Shown here piece after piece: positions 1-6,560 of a stretch of 10,881 nucleotides of DNA. A program made the translations under genes and the position numbers. Origin of the DNA: Aquificaceae bacterium (GTDB taxonomy: Bacteria > Aquificota > Aquificia > Aquificales > Aquificaceae). The notes under the pieces are model-generated. The model did not search any database. It saw nothing but the letters and a program-made list of their open reading frames with translations, and was not told the DNA's origin. Numbering within the stretch: the first letter of the stretch is position 1; each line of letters starts with the position of its first letter. Where the stretch lies: NCBI GenBank assembly GCA_025057245.1, contig JANWYC010000019.1, forward strand, positions 1 to 10,881, written 5' to 3'.

Positions 1-1452
1 CACAAGGTCAAGAGCTCTCAGACTCTCTCTGTGTTGTCTTTTCTCCGCTACCTCACCAGATAAACCATGCAAAAACACTCCAAGCTTTAGAGCCTCTTCT
101 ATCACAAAACCCCTTCCAATAAGAGCAATTAGCACACCAGAAAGCACATCACCCACACCACCCTTTGCCATGGCAGGAGTGCCTCTGGTTGATAAGTATA
201 CCTTTCCGTCTGGTGTGGCTATGGCAGTTCTTGAAGACTTGAGCACCACATAACATCCATACTCGGTGGCAAAGTCCACCGCTACCTCAGTTAAGTTTTC
301 AAGTATGTGGCTCTTTTGCAAACCAGTAAGCCTTTCAAACTCGCCCACGTGAGGCGTTAAAACGGTAGGAAATCCTCTGTCTTTGAGAATGCTAACCCCC
401 AAGTCCGCAAGGTTGTTAAGCCCGTCCGCATCTATGAGCAAGGGCTTTTTCAAGCCCAGAATTAGACCCTTGACCACCTCCCTACCCTCTTCATACCTTT
501 CCATACCCATACCTAAGGCCACTGCGGAGAACCTCTCTTGTATCTGTAAAACCTCAAACGCACTTTCCCTTGAAAGCCTGTGCTCCCCGCTTAAAGGTAT
601 GGTCATCTCCTCAATCAGGCTTGTCTCAAATACTGGATTAAGACCCTTTGGTATTCCTACGCTTACCAGACCTGCGCCTGCTCTGGTGGAAGCCCTCGCA
701 GACATAATGACAGCCCCCGTCTTTCCCACGCTACCACCCACCAAAAGCACATGTCCCATGCGACCCTTGTGTGCGTCCACCTCCCTCTCTCGAAGATTGA
801 TGCTAAGCAAAACCTCCCGACGAACCACATCCGCGAACCACTTGGGTATGCCTATGTTAGCCACGAACAACCTTCCGCATTTTTTACTGGCGGGATGTAA
901 AAGGTGGCAGAGCTTTGGAAACTGAAACGTGACGGTTATCTCAGCCTTCACGGATGGTTCAAAGCTCCTTCCAGAGTCGGCGGATAGACCCGATGGTATG
1001 TCCACGGAGACTATGGGAAGACCAGTGGCGTTCATCCATTCTATCCATCTTGCCCCTTCATCCCTTACTGGCGGTTCAAAGCCAGTTCCGTAAAGAGCGT
1101 CCACGAGCAAGTCAAAATCCTCAGGGTTTACCCTTTGTAAAGGCTCAAGCCCCAGACTTTTGAGTATGTTAAACTGTAAAAGTGTATCCGAGCTGAGTTT
1201 CTCCCCAAAGGGCAGAAAGTAGCCTACTTTGTAGCCTAAAAGATGCAAGTGCCTTGCCACCACCAGACCATCCCCACCGTTGTTACCTCTACCAGCCACT
1301 ACTAAAACCCTTTTCCTCTCTGGAAAGTGCGTACTTATAACTTCCGCCACCGATAGCCCAGCCTTTTCCATGAGAACAACGGAAGGAATACCCACACCCT
1401 CTATAGCCCTCCTATCTATCTCTTGCATCTCTTTGGCTTTTAGAACTTTCAT
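1..1452 (-). CDS. nnr: Bifunctional NAD(P)HX epimerase / ADP-dependent NAD(P)HX dehydratase, C-terminus beyond left edge
   Basis: Repairs hydrated NADH/NADPH: the N-terminal domain epimerises R- to S-NAD(P)HX and the C-terminal domain dehydrates S-NAD(P)HX using ADP. The reverse strand reads open for 484 codons from ATG at 1452 to base 1, with no frameshift. Epimerase half, about residues 1-215: GRGNNGGDG (54-62), LVDALYGTG with D118, VDIPSG with D151. Dehydratase half, from about 225, ribokinase-like: HKGRMGHVLLVGGS (228-241), DADGLN (341-346), TPHVGEF (366-372), and GGVGDVLSG (431-439) with the expected catalytic Asp at 435. The family is about 500 residues, so only a short C-terminal tail is missing. 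The start fits the usual MKVLxAxEMxxID opening. No Shine-Dalgarno is visible; an extended -10 box puts the predicted transcript start 1 base before the ATG. Cytosolic. Identification is secure. Confidence 0.95.
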   Translation of the reverse strand, partial: MKVLKAKEMQEIDRRAIEGVGIPSVVLMEKAGLSVAEVISTHFPERKRVLVVAGRGNNGGDGLVVARHLHLLGYKVGYFLPFGEKLSSDTLLQFNILKSLGLEPLQRVNPEDFDLLVDALYGTGFEPPVRDEGARWIEWMNATGLPIVSVDIPSGLSADSGRSFEPSVKAEITVTFQFPKLCHLLHPASKKCGRLFVANIGIPKWFADVVRREVLLSINLREREVDAHKGRMGHVLLVGGSVGKTGAVIMSARASTRAGAGLVSVGIPKGLNPVFETSLIEEMTIPLSGEHRLSRESAFEVLQIQERFSAVALGMGMERYEEGREVVKGLILGLKKPLLIDADGLNNLADLGVSILKDRGFPTVLTPHVGEFERLTGLQKSHILENLTEVAVDFATEYGCYVVLKSSRTAIATPDGKVYLSTRGTPAMAKGGVGDVLSGVLIALIGRGFVIEEALKLGVFLHGLSGEVAEKRQHRESLRALDLV

Positions 1453-1459
1453 TAAGAAA

Positions 1460-1468
1460 ATTTTACCA
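1460..1468 (-). promoter_or_regulatory. Extended -10 promoter of nnr, predicted near-leaderless
   Basis: On the minus strand the box TGGTAAAAT ends 7 bases before the expected transcript start at about 1453, directly beside the ATG at 1452. A TGn extension is present; no convincing -35 lies 16-18 bases further upstream. Nothing resembling a ribosome binding site lies between the box and the start codon, so a leaderless mRNA is the simplest reading. Inferred from sequence only. Confidence 0.4.
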
Positions 1469-1518
1469 ATACAATTCAGAAGAGCGAGAACGTTTGAAAG
1501 TTATTCTGGTAGGTATAT

Positions 1519-1590
1519 ACTTTGTGAACTCTTACAAAGTTAGACTCAAATTCTAAAATAGTCAAAGGTCAAGCCTTAGAGAGTTTTTTG
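1519..1590 (+). repeat. Intergenic repeat, copy A1: hairpin plus conserved core
   Basis: A 7-bp perfect stem (1519-1525 with 1534-1540, 8-base loop) runs into the core GTTAGACTCAAATTCT at 1539-1554. The core is identical to 4518-4533. The following bases, about 1555-1590, align loosely with 4534-4569, sharing TCAA-CCTTAG at 1569-1579 and 4548-4557. It lies between nnr and the 3' end of the tRNA gene. Loop contents differ from the other copies, but a stem just before the core is kept in each. Confidence 0.5.
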
Positions 1591-1647
1591 ACACAGCAAC
1601 TTTAAAGTAGAGATACGAAGCGGTACCAGCGCGTGTATTTACTGATG

Positions 1648-1725
1648 TGGCGGAGCCGACGGGACTTGAACCCGCGACCTCCGGCTTGACAGGCCGGCGT
1701 TCTGACCGTGCTGAACTACGGCTCC
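1648..1725 (-). tRNA. tRNA-Asp (anticodon GTC), CCA encoded
   Basis: The reverse strand folds into a complete cloverleaf. Acceptor arm 1719-1725 (GGAGCCG) pairs with 1652-1658, followed by discriminator G (1651) and an encoded CCA (1648-1650). The D arm has GTTC/GAAC, and the anticodon stem CCGGC/GCCGG encloses loop CTGTCAA with GTC at 1688-1690. The T arm GCGGG/CCCGT has loop TTCAAGT, with one G-U pair. The discriminator G agrees with Asp identity. The gene stands alone, with its own promoter about 14 bases upstream. Confidence 0.97.
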
Positions 1726-1906
1726 TTCAGCAGATTATATTATAGCACATTTTAGGAGCGAGAGTTTATTTCTACAGTAGTTGAACGCACATAACAAAAG
1801 TTGAACGCGAAACTGCGCTTTATATATTTCTTCTCGTAAAGCATAAGCCTTGTAAAGCTACGGATAGGGAATCTAAAAGTACTTCCTGATGCTCCATGCT
1901 CAGCAT
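1726..1906. other. Spacer between tRNA-Asp and repeat copy A2
   Basis: No coding region is supported here. It holds the tRNA promoter and a 10-base direct repeat AGTTGAACGC at 1779-1788 and 1799-1808, exactly 20 bases apart. The stretch CGAGAGTTTATT at 1759-1770 resembles 4645-4656 in the ilvB leader element, but that could be chance. The rest is AT-rich without clear structure. Confidence 0.5.
1739..1747 (-). promoter_or_regulatory. Extended -10 promoter of the tRNA-Asp gene
   Basis: The minus strand carries TGCTATAAT (1747 to 1739), a perfect TATAAT with a TGn extension. The expected start is near 1732, leaving a leader of about 7 bases before the mature tRNA 5' end at 1725. A second overlapping TATAAT (1734-1739) is closer but lacks the extension. 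No good -35 is visible. Confidence 0.6.
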
Positions 1907-1995
1907 CTTCAGAATTTGAGCCTAACCATGTGAGAATTCATAAAACTCTTATGAATCAGAGACGATAGGTTTATTAGACAGTTAGATATTAGACG
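1907..1995 (-). repeat. Intergenic repeat, copy A2: 23-base arm, hairpin and core, inverted
   Basis: Read on the minus strand, three blocks occur in the same order as in 4464-4537 on the plus strand. The arm at 1973-1995 matches 4464-4486 at 21 of 23 bases, both differences being T/C. A perfect 8-bp hairpin follows (1949-1956 with 1936-1943, 5-base loop). The core GTTAGGCTCAAATTCTGAAG (1926 to 1907) matches 4518-4537 at 19 of 20. A2 has about 15 extra bases between hairpin and core. It lies between nadA and tRNA-Asp, and its orientation is opposite to copies A1 and B. Confidence 0.7.
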
Positions 1996-2077
1996 CGGTA
2001 GTTTCTAGTAAAGCTCCAGACTTTCTTTGTTAGAAGTAGCTTAGTCTCGTGGCGAATCACAGTATAAGCTTAAGCTC
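1996..2077. other. Spacer downstream of nadA
   Basis: This short non-coding stretch after the nadA stop holds a small palindrome, AGCTTAAGCT (2067-2076). It has no T-tract on the nadA strand, so it is not a convincing intrinsic terminator. No gene is seen. Confidence 0.4.
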
Positions 2078-3055
2078 TTAGGTAGACATTTCTAACATCC
2101 TTATTATAGGTCTTTTTGCCTTTTCTATGATGTCTTCTGGTAGTTTTACTTCGTTTATCTCCTCTTTTAGTGTTTGGTAAACCTTGGGTAAGGTTATGCC
2201 TTTCATAGTGCAACAATAGACGCTTCCGCAATAGTTCATAGACTCTGGAAATATGTATTCCTTTTCTGGGTTTTTCTTCATAAGCGTGTGCTTTAGACCC
2301 ACCTCTGTTATAACTATGACCCTTTTGGCATCGCAAGTAGTAGCGTAGTTTATTATCTGAGAGGTAGAGCCTACGAAGTCCGCAAGCTCTATAACTCTTG
2401 GATGACATTCAGGATGGACTGCCAATTTTGCGTCTGGGTAGAGCTCCTTCAGTTTTTGCACCTCCTTTGCGGTAAACTCAAAGTGTGGAGGGCAGAAGCC
2501 TTGCCATATGATAAATTCCTTGTCTGGCACGTGCTTTTTTACCCAGTTTCCTAAGGCTTGGTCTGGTATGAAGATAACTTTTCTGCTATCTAACTTCTGA
2601 ACTATTTTTACCGCATTGGCGGAGGTGACGCACAAATCGGAGACTGCCTTTACATCAGCGTTGGTGTTCACGTAAGCAACCACTTCACCATCAGGATGCT
2701 CTTCCTTTAGCCTTAGCACATCCTTGGCAGTTATCATGTCTGCCATAGGACAGCCAGATTCTGGGTTTGGGTGCAAGACCTTTTTCGTTGGGTTTACTAT
2801 CTTTGCAGTCTCACACATAAAGCGAACACCACAAAAGACTATAATGTCTGCATTTGTCTGGGCTGCCTTTCTGGAGAGCTCTAAGGAATCTCCTACAAAA
2901 TCCGCTATGTCTTGAACCTCTGGTCTTTGATAGTAGTGAGATAGAATAACTGCATTTTTCTCCCTTGCCAGCCTGCGCACCTCTTCTTGAAGCTCTTTTA
3001 TTTCATACTGAGTTAACTCTGACTCCTTTTCCTTTAGCAGTTCTACGTATACCAT
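2078..3055 (-). CDS. nadA: Quinolinate synthase NadA
   Basis: Condenses iminoaspartate with dihydroxyacetone phosphate to quinolinate, the ring precursor of NAD, using an oxygen-sensitive [4Fe-4S] cluster; cytosolic. The 325-residue product is full length for the short form of the family. Family stretches visible: ILSHYYQRPEVQDIADFVGDS (the latter part, about 40-56), FCGVRFMCETAK (74-85), PESGCPMADM (98-107), WQGFCPPHFEF (184-194), HPECHP (214-219), VGSTSQI (228-234) and YCGSVYCCTMK (275-285). By comparison with the E. coli and Thermotoga enzymes the cluster ligands are most likely C102, C188 and C281; the match is from memory. The ATG at 3055 has AGGA only two bases upstream, and a TATATT box at 3067-3072 would give a leader of about five bases, so translation may start with almost no 5' leader. 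It lies upstream of tRNA-Asp and nnr on the same strand. Confidence 0.96.
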   Translation of the reverse strand: MVYVELLKEKESELTQYEIKELQEEVRRLAREKNAVILSHYYQRPEVQDIADFVGDSLELSRKAAQTNADIIVFCGVRFMCETAKIVNPTKKVLHPNPESGCPMADMITAKDVLRLKEEHPDGEVVAYVNTNADVKAVSDLCVTSANAVKIVQKLDSRKVIFIPDQALGNWVKKHVPDKEFIIWQGFCPPHFEFTAKEVQKLKELYPDAKLAVHPECHPRVIELADFVGSTSQIINYATTCDAKRVIVITEVGLKHTLMKKNPEKEYIFPESMNYCGSVYCCTMKGITLPKVYQTLKEEINEVKLPEDIIEKAKRPIIRMLEMST

Positions 3056-3117
3056 AGTCCTATTAGAATATAGACTGAAATTGTCATTTAGAAGTATGGT
3101 TTTTCTCAGATTGTATC

Positions 3118-3394
3118 GCAGAATATAACCTTCTGCAAAAAGGGAACTCGTAGCTGAAGAGTATCCCTCAGCATGGACACCTATCCCATACTTTAGGTTA
3201 GAGGACTATGGCAGGCAAGCCCACAAGTGAGCTTCACGCCCTACCCCAGTGGCGTATGCACCACTCACTATTCGGAGTAAATACCAAGTAGTGAATGATT
3301 GTTTCACGCTATGTCTACACATCCCCCACTTAATACGGTCAAGTAGGTCAGTGGATGTGTTCACGACAGCACTAACAAAAGACTGAGTTTGTTA
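3118..3394. ncRNA. Possible structured RNA or decayed element in the nadA-atpG spacer, strand and identity unknown
   Basis: The 506-base divergent spacer (3056-3561) has no supported gene but contains a run of stems. They are 3118-3123 with 3131-3136 (6 bp), 3153-3157 with 3168-3172, 3217-3220 with 3231-3234, 3236-3240 with 3251-3255, 3262-3270 with 3289-3297 (8 of 9), and 3317-3324 with 3353-3360 (8 bp enclosing an inner ACTT/AAGT stem). The last is 3373-3379 with 3388-3394. Alternatively 3250-3255 pairs with 3306-3311, enclosing the 3262-3297 hairpin. The density of pairing and the locally higher GC suggest a structured RNA. It does not show the marks of tmRNA, SRP RNA or RNase P RNA. A 6S-type RNA cannot be excluded. 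Low confidence. Confidence 0.3.
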
Positions 3395-3525
3395 AGAGAT
3401 TGAATGACAGTTGCTAAGACTATGGATGTAGAATCTACTGATGGATTGAGCGTGTTTCGTCTAATATTGAAGGTTTTATAAGAGCTCTCTTCAGAGATAG
3501 GTGTTAACGAGCATGTTTATAACTT

Positions 3526-3555
3526 TTAGCATAACCAGAGAACTTGTGTTATAAT
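3526..3555 (+). promoter_or_regulatory. atpG promoter, extended -10, predicted leaderless transcript
   Basis: A perfect TATAAT lies at 3550-3555, preceded by TGT (3547-3549), i.e. a TGn extended -10. TTAGCA at 3526-3531 is a 4-of-6 match to a -35 with an 18-base spacer. The expected start is about 7 bases after the box, at 3562, which is the A of the atpG ATG. No Shine-Dalgarno lies before that ATG. Confidence 0.7.
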
Positions 3556-3561
3556 CTAATT

Positions 3562-4449
3562 ATGCCGAAACTTTCGCCTAGAGACATAAGGAGGAAGATA
3601 CAGGGTATAAAAAACACGCGAAGGATAACCAACGCTATGAAGGTTGTCTCCGCCGCAAAACTCAGAAAGGCTCAAGAGCTTATATACGCCTCAAGACCAT
3701 ACTCAGAAAAGCTTTACGAGGTGCTTTCCAGTTTATCTTCCAGTATGGAAATTGCATCACACCCTCTCTTTGAGGTAAGAGAGCAAAAATCTTGCGATTT
3801 GGTGCTTATAACTGCGGACAGAGGCTTAGCTGGTGCTTTTAACTCAAACCTTATAAAGCGTGCGGAGGATTTTATAAGAGAGCAACAGGAAAAGGGTATA
3901 AAGGTTAGCCTTGTGCTTATGGGCAGGAAGGGGGTTCAGTATTTTACCAAGAGAAAATACAACGTGCTGAAAGCCTACGATGAGGTTTTCAGAAAAGATA
4001 TAAACTTCAATGTGGTAAAAGAAGTCGGTGAGCTAACGAGGGAAAGATATGTAAAAAAGGAGTCTGATTGCGTGCTACTTCTTCATAACGAAATGCTTAA
4101 CCGTGTGAGCTACAAACCAGTTATGAGAGTGTTCTTGCCACCGAGTTTAATATGTGAAGAGGAGGGAGGAGAGACTAAAGAGAAAGCTTACGGCGTTTAT
4201 GAGTTTGAAGTAGAAAGAGAGACGCTCTTAGACAATCTTCTGAACCTTTACCTTAACTACCAGATATACAGGGCGATGCTTGAATCCAACGCATCAGAAC
4301 ATTTTGCTCGCATGGTGGCTATGGATAACGCCACCAGAAATGCGGACGAGCTCATAAAAACATGGACGATGATTTTCAACAAAGCCCGTCAGGAGTCTAT
4401 AACTTCTGAACTCATAGACATAGTCAACGCAGTAGAAGCTATGACCTAA
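3562..4449 (+). CDS. atpG: F1Fo ATP synthase gamma subunit
   Basis: Central rotor shaft of the F1 head, coupling proton flow through Fo to ATP synthesis at the cytoplasmic face of the membrane. The 295-residue product, close to the usual 285-295, has the family's N-terminal helix motif (RDIRRKIQGIKNTRRITNAM, within residues 7-26). It also has an ITSELIDIVNAVEAM C-terminal helix that corresponds to the usual ITxExxEIVxGAxAL signature, with NAV in place of the common GA. ADRGLAG (about 88-94) in the middle is also typical. I chose the ATG at 3562, giving MPKLSPRDI; an in-frame TTG at 3544 lies inside the promoter and is unlikely. No other atp gene lies beside it, so the ATP synthase genes are dispersed, as known in Aquificales. 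The nearest gene upstream is divergent nadA; ilvB follows after 342 bases and probably has its own promoter. Confidence 0.96.
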   Translation: MPKLSPRDIRRKIQGIKNTRRITNAMKVVSAAKLRKAQELIYASRPYSEKLYEVLSSLSSSMEIASHPLFEVREQKSCDLVLITADRGLAGAFNSNLIKRAEDFIREQQEKGIKVSLVLMGRKGVQYFTKRKYNVLKAYDEVFRKDINFNVVKEVGELTRERYVKKESDCVLLLHNEMLNRVSYKPVMRVFLPPSLICEEEGGETKEKAYGVYEFEVERETLLDNLLNLYLNYQIYRAMLESNASEHFARMVAMDNATRNADELIKTWTMIFNKARQESITSELIDIVNAVEAMT

Positions 4450-4463
4450 GCACCAACATGCTA

Positions 4464-4677
4464 CGTCTAACATCTAACCGTCTAATGAGTTTCTCATCTC
4501 TAACTCGTAAGAGCTTAGTTAGACTCAAATTCTGAAGTAGCGGGACATCAAACCTTAGGGGGTATGTTTGGGCATAGTAGGGCTCTACCGCCGACATTTT
4601 CAGCATCATTCTGCGTCTAATCTTAAGTCCCTATAAATCAACACCGAGAGATTTATTAGACAATTAGACACCGGCAT
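4464..4677 (+). repeat. Intergenic repeat element, copy B, with inverted ends
   Basis: The roughly 214-base non-coding element starts with a 23-base arm (4464-4486) made of about three CTAA-type units (GTCTAAC, ATCTAAC, GTCTAAT). It ends with TTTATTAGACAATTAGACA at 4652-4670, whose ATTAGAC part is the inverted counterpart (12 of 14 bases). Inside are a 7-bp hairpin (4499-4505 with 4517-4523) running into the core GTTAGACTCAAATTCT (4518-4533), and another CGTCTAAT at 4614-4621. The first half matches copy A2 (reverse complement of 1907-1995), and the core also matches A1 (1539-1554). It has no open frame of note. Its layout resembles a short inverted-repeat element (MITE-like) or a structured leader; I cannot assign a family. 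Confidence 0.6.
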
Positions 4678-4684
4678 GGCAATA

Positions 4685-4710
4685 ATACAGGCGTATTTGA
4701 ACACCTGTGT
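4685..4710 (+). promoter_or_regulatory. Hairpin upstream of the ilvB promoter
   Basis: ACAGG-C-GT (4687-4694) pairs with AC-A-CCTGT (4701-4708) around a 6-base loop with one C/A mismatch, and two further pairs extend the foot. There is no T-tract after it, so it is not a standard terminator. It sits just beyond repeat element B and before the ilvB promoter boxes. Confidence 0.4.
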
Positions 4711-4724
4711 CTATGCTTAAAATC

Positions 4725-4771
4725 TTAACAAAACTTTAAATATTGACTTATATTTTATAACTTCATAATTT
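4725..4771 (+). promoter_or_regulatory. Promoter region of the ilvB operon
   Basis: Two sets of boxes are visible. TTAACA (4725-4730), an 18-base spacer and TATATT (4749-4754) predict a start near 4761. TTGACT (4743-4748), a 15-base spacer and CATAAT (4764-4769) predict a start near 4776. Either gives a short leader containing the GGAGG at 4781-4785. Unlike atpG and nnr, this transcript has a proper ribosome binding site. No leader peptide or T-box is seen. Confidence 0.5.
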
Positions 4772-4791
4772 CTAACTACTGGAGGTTTGAA

Positions 4792-6546
4792 ATGCTGAGA
4801 AAGGGTGCGGACATTGTTATAGAAACTCTAAAGGAAGAGGGGGTGGAGGTTATCTTTGGTCATCCCGGTGGTGCTATTATGGAGGTTTACGATGCCCTCT
4901 ACAGAGATGGAACTATAAAACACGTGCTGGCGAGACACGAGCAGGGTGCTGGTCATATGGCTGAGGGCTACGCTAAGGCTACTGGAAAGGTGGGTGTGGC
5001 TATGTCCACTTCTGGTCCCGGTGCCACCAACTTGGTAACTGCGGTGGCGGATGCTTACATGGATTCTGTGCCAGTGGTCTTTATAACTGGTCAAGTGCCT
5101 ACTCACCTTATAGGCAACGATGCTTTTCAAGAAGTTGACATAGTTGGCATAACCAGACCCATAACTAAGCATAACTTTCTTGTAAAGAGGATAGAAGACC
5201 TGCCACTTATACTGCGTCAGGCATTTTACATAGCAAGAACTGGGCGACCCGGTCCAGTGCTGGTGGATATTCCAAAGGATATAACCCAGAAGTTAAGCGA
5301 CGTTTCCATTCCCACTTTGGAGGAAGTAAAGGAGGCTTTGCCCGGATACAAGCCTCACATAGAGGGTAACCTTCAACAGATAAAGAAGGCGATAAGGTTA
5401 ATGTATGAGGCAAAGAGACCTGTTTTGTATGTTGGTGGCGGTGCGGTGCAGGCGGAGGCTCAGAAGGAGCTGGTGGAGCTCTCAGAGCTCATGAACATAC
5501 CCGTCACAACTACCAACATGGGTAAGGGAGCTTTTCCAGAGCTCCATCCTTTAGCCCTTCATATGCTTGGTATGCACGGCACTTACTATGCCAACATGGC
5601 GGTATACAACTGCGACCTTTTAATCGCAGTAGGTGCGAGGTTTGACGATAGGGTAACTGGTAAAGTGGAGGAGTTTGCACCGCAAGCTAAGATAATCCAC
5701 ATAGACATAGACCCCGCTTCCATATCCAAAAACATAGTGGTGGACGTGCCTATAGTGGGCGATGTAAAGATAGTTTTGAGAAAACTTCTTGATGAAATAA
5801 GAAGAGAGGGTGTCAAAGTCTTGTATCCTGAAGAGAGGAAGAGATGGATTGAACAAATAGAAAACTGGAAGAGAAAACACCTCCTCACATACAACAAGTC
5901 TGACAAGGTAATAAAGCCTCAGTATGTTATAGAGCAAATATACGAGGCGACGAAGGGTCAAGCGATAATCGCCACTGGCGTAGGTCAACACCAGATGTGG
6001 TCTGCCATGTTTTACAAGTATTCTTTCCCAAGGCAGTTTATAAACTCCGGTGGTCTTGGAACTATGGGCTTTGGCTTTCCTGCGGGTATTGGAGCAAAGA
6101 TAGGAAGACCAGATAGAGAGGTTTTTGTCATTGACGGTGATGGCTCTTTCATGATGACCATGCAAGAGCTGGTAACCGCAGTGCATTACAAGGTGCCGGT
6201 AAAGGTATCCATAATAAACAACGGCTATTTAGGCATGGTTCGCCAGTGGCAGGAACTCTTCTACGAAAAGAGATACTCAGAGGTAGATTTGTCAATACAA
6301 CCAGACTTTGTAAAGCTGGCAGAAGCTTGTGGTGCGGTAGGTTTTAGGGCTGAAAAGCCTTCAGAAGTAAGGGAGATAATAGAGGAAGCCTTAAAAGTTC
6401 AAGACAGACCTGTTATCATGGACTTCTGCGTAGACAGGGAGGAGAATGTGCTACCTATGGTGCCCGCTGGCAAATCTTACAAGGATATGATATTGGAAGA
6501 CGGTAAAAGGTCCGTGGAAGCGGAGACCATGTATCTGGTAGGTTAA
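4792..6546 (+). CDS. ilvB: Acetohydroxyacid (acetolactate) synthase large, catalytic subunit
   Basis: ThDP-dependent enzyme of the first common step of valine, leucine and isoleucine synthesis: joins two pyruvates to acetolactate, or pyruvate with 2-oxobutyrate. The 584-residue product has the three expected domains. The N-terminal Pyr domain has catalytic E50 in [14 protein letters not shown]. The FAD/ADP-binding middle domain has GGGAVQ (215-220) and [10 protein letters not shown] (281-290). The C-terminal PP domain has GDGSF (449-453) to NN (476-477) as the ThDP/Mg site, and W486 in VRQWQELFY corresponds to the tryptophan of the herbicide site. The length is normal and nothing is missing. 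The ATG at 4792 has GGAGG six bases upstream. Two promoter candidates lie at 4725-4771. It is the first gene of a six-gene unit and is followed 14 bases later by its regulatory subunit. Confidence 0.98.
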   Translation: MLRKGADIVIETLKEEGVEVIFGHPGGAIMEVYDALYRDGTIKHVLARHEQGAGHMAEGYAKATGKVGVAMSTSGPGATNLVTAVADAYMDSVPVVFITGQVPTHLIGNDAFQEVDIVGITRPITKHNFLVKRIEDLPLILRQAFYIARTGRPGPVLVDIPKDITQKLSDVSIPTLEEVKEALPGYKPHIEGNLQQIKKAIRLMYEAKRPVLYVGGGAVQAEAQKELVELSELMNIPVTTTNMGKGAFPELHPLALHMLGMHGTYYANMAVYNCDLLIAVGARFDDRVTGKVEEFAPQAKIIHIDIDPASISKNIVVDVPIVGDVKIVLRKLLDEIRREGVKVLYPEERKRWIEQIENWKRKHLLTYNKSDKVIKPQYVIEQIYEATKGQAIIATGVGQHQMWSAMFYKYSFPRQFINSGGLGTMGFGFPAGIGAKIGRPDREVFVIDGDGSFMMTMQELVTAVHYKVPVKVSIINNGYLGMVRQWQELFYEKRYSEVDLSIQPDFVKLAEACGAVGFRAEKPSEVREIIEEALKVQDRPVIMDFCVDREENVLPMVPAGKSYKDMILEDGKRSVEAETMYLVG

Positions 6547-6560
6547 AAGGAGGTATGTAG

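Noticed and set aside
383..1543. Three plus-strand open frames (383-925, 954-1163, 1280-1543)
   Set aside because: They lie opposite the continuous nnr reading frame, show no recognisable protein and have no ribosome binding sites; the minus strand encodes clear family motifs throughout.
1600..1609. Palindrome ACTTTAAAGT as terminator or operator near tRNA-Asp
   Set aside because: It is AT-rich and short with no T-run on the tRNA strand; a chance palindrome is likely.
2070..2408. Minus-strand 112-codon frame overlapping the end of nadA
   Set aside because: Same strand but another frame of nadA, with a composition rich in R, Y and K that follows from the nadA codons; no motif and no start signal.
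3118..3394. tmRNA, SRP RNA, RNase P RNA or cobalamin/TPP riboswitch in the spacer
   Set aside because: I looked for the tRNA-like end of tmRNA, the GGAAG-type SRP loop, the RNase P core and the conserved riboswitch boxes. A GCCACTG on the minus strand was the only hint, and the rest of the cobalamin pattern is missing.
3544..3561. Upstream TTG start for atpG at 3544
   Set aside because: The six extra codons overlap the TATAAT box; the family start MPKLSPRDI at 3562 is the better fit.
4464..4677. CRISPR-like array from the CTAA units
   Set aside because: Units are only 7-8 bases and tandem without regular spacers; there are no cas genes in the window.
4685..4710. Intrinsic terminator of atpG
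   Set aside because: The hairpin is imperfect and is followed by mixed sequence, not a T-tract.
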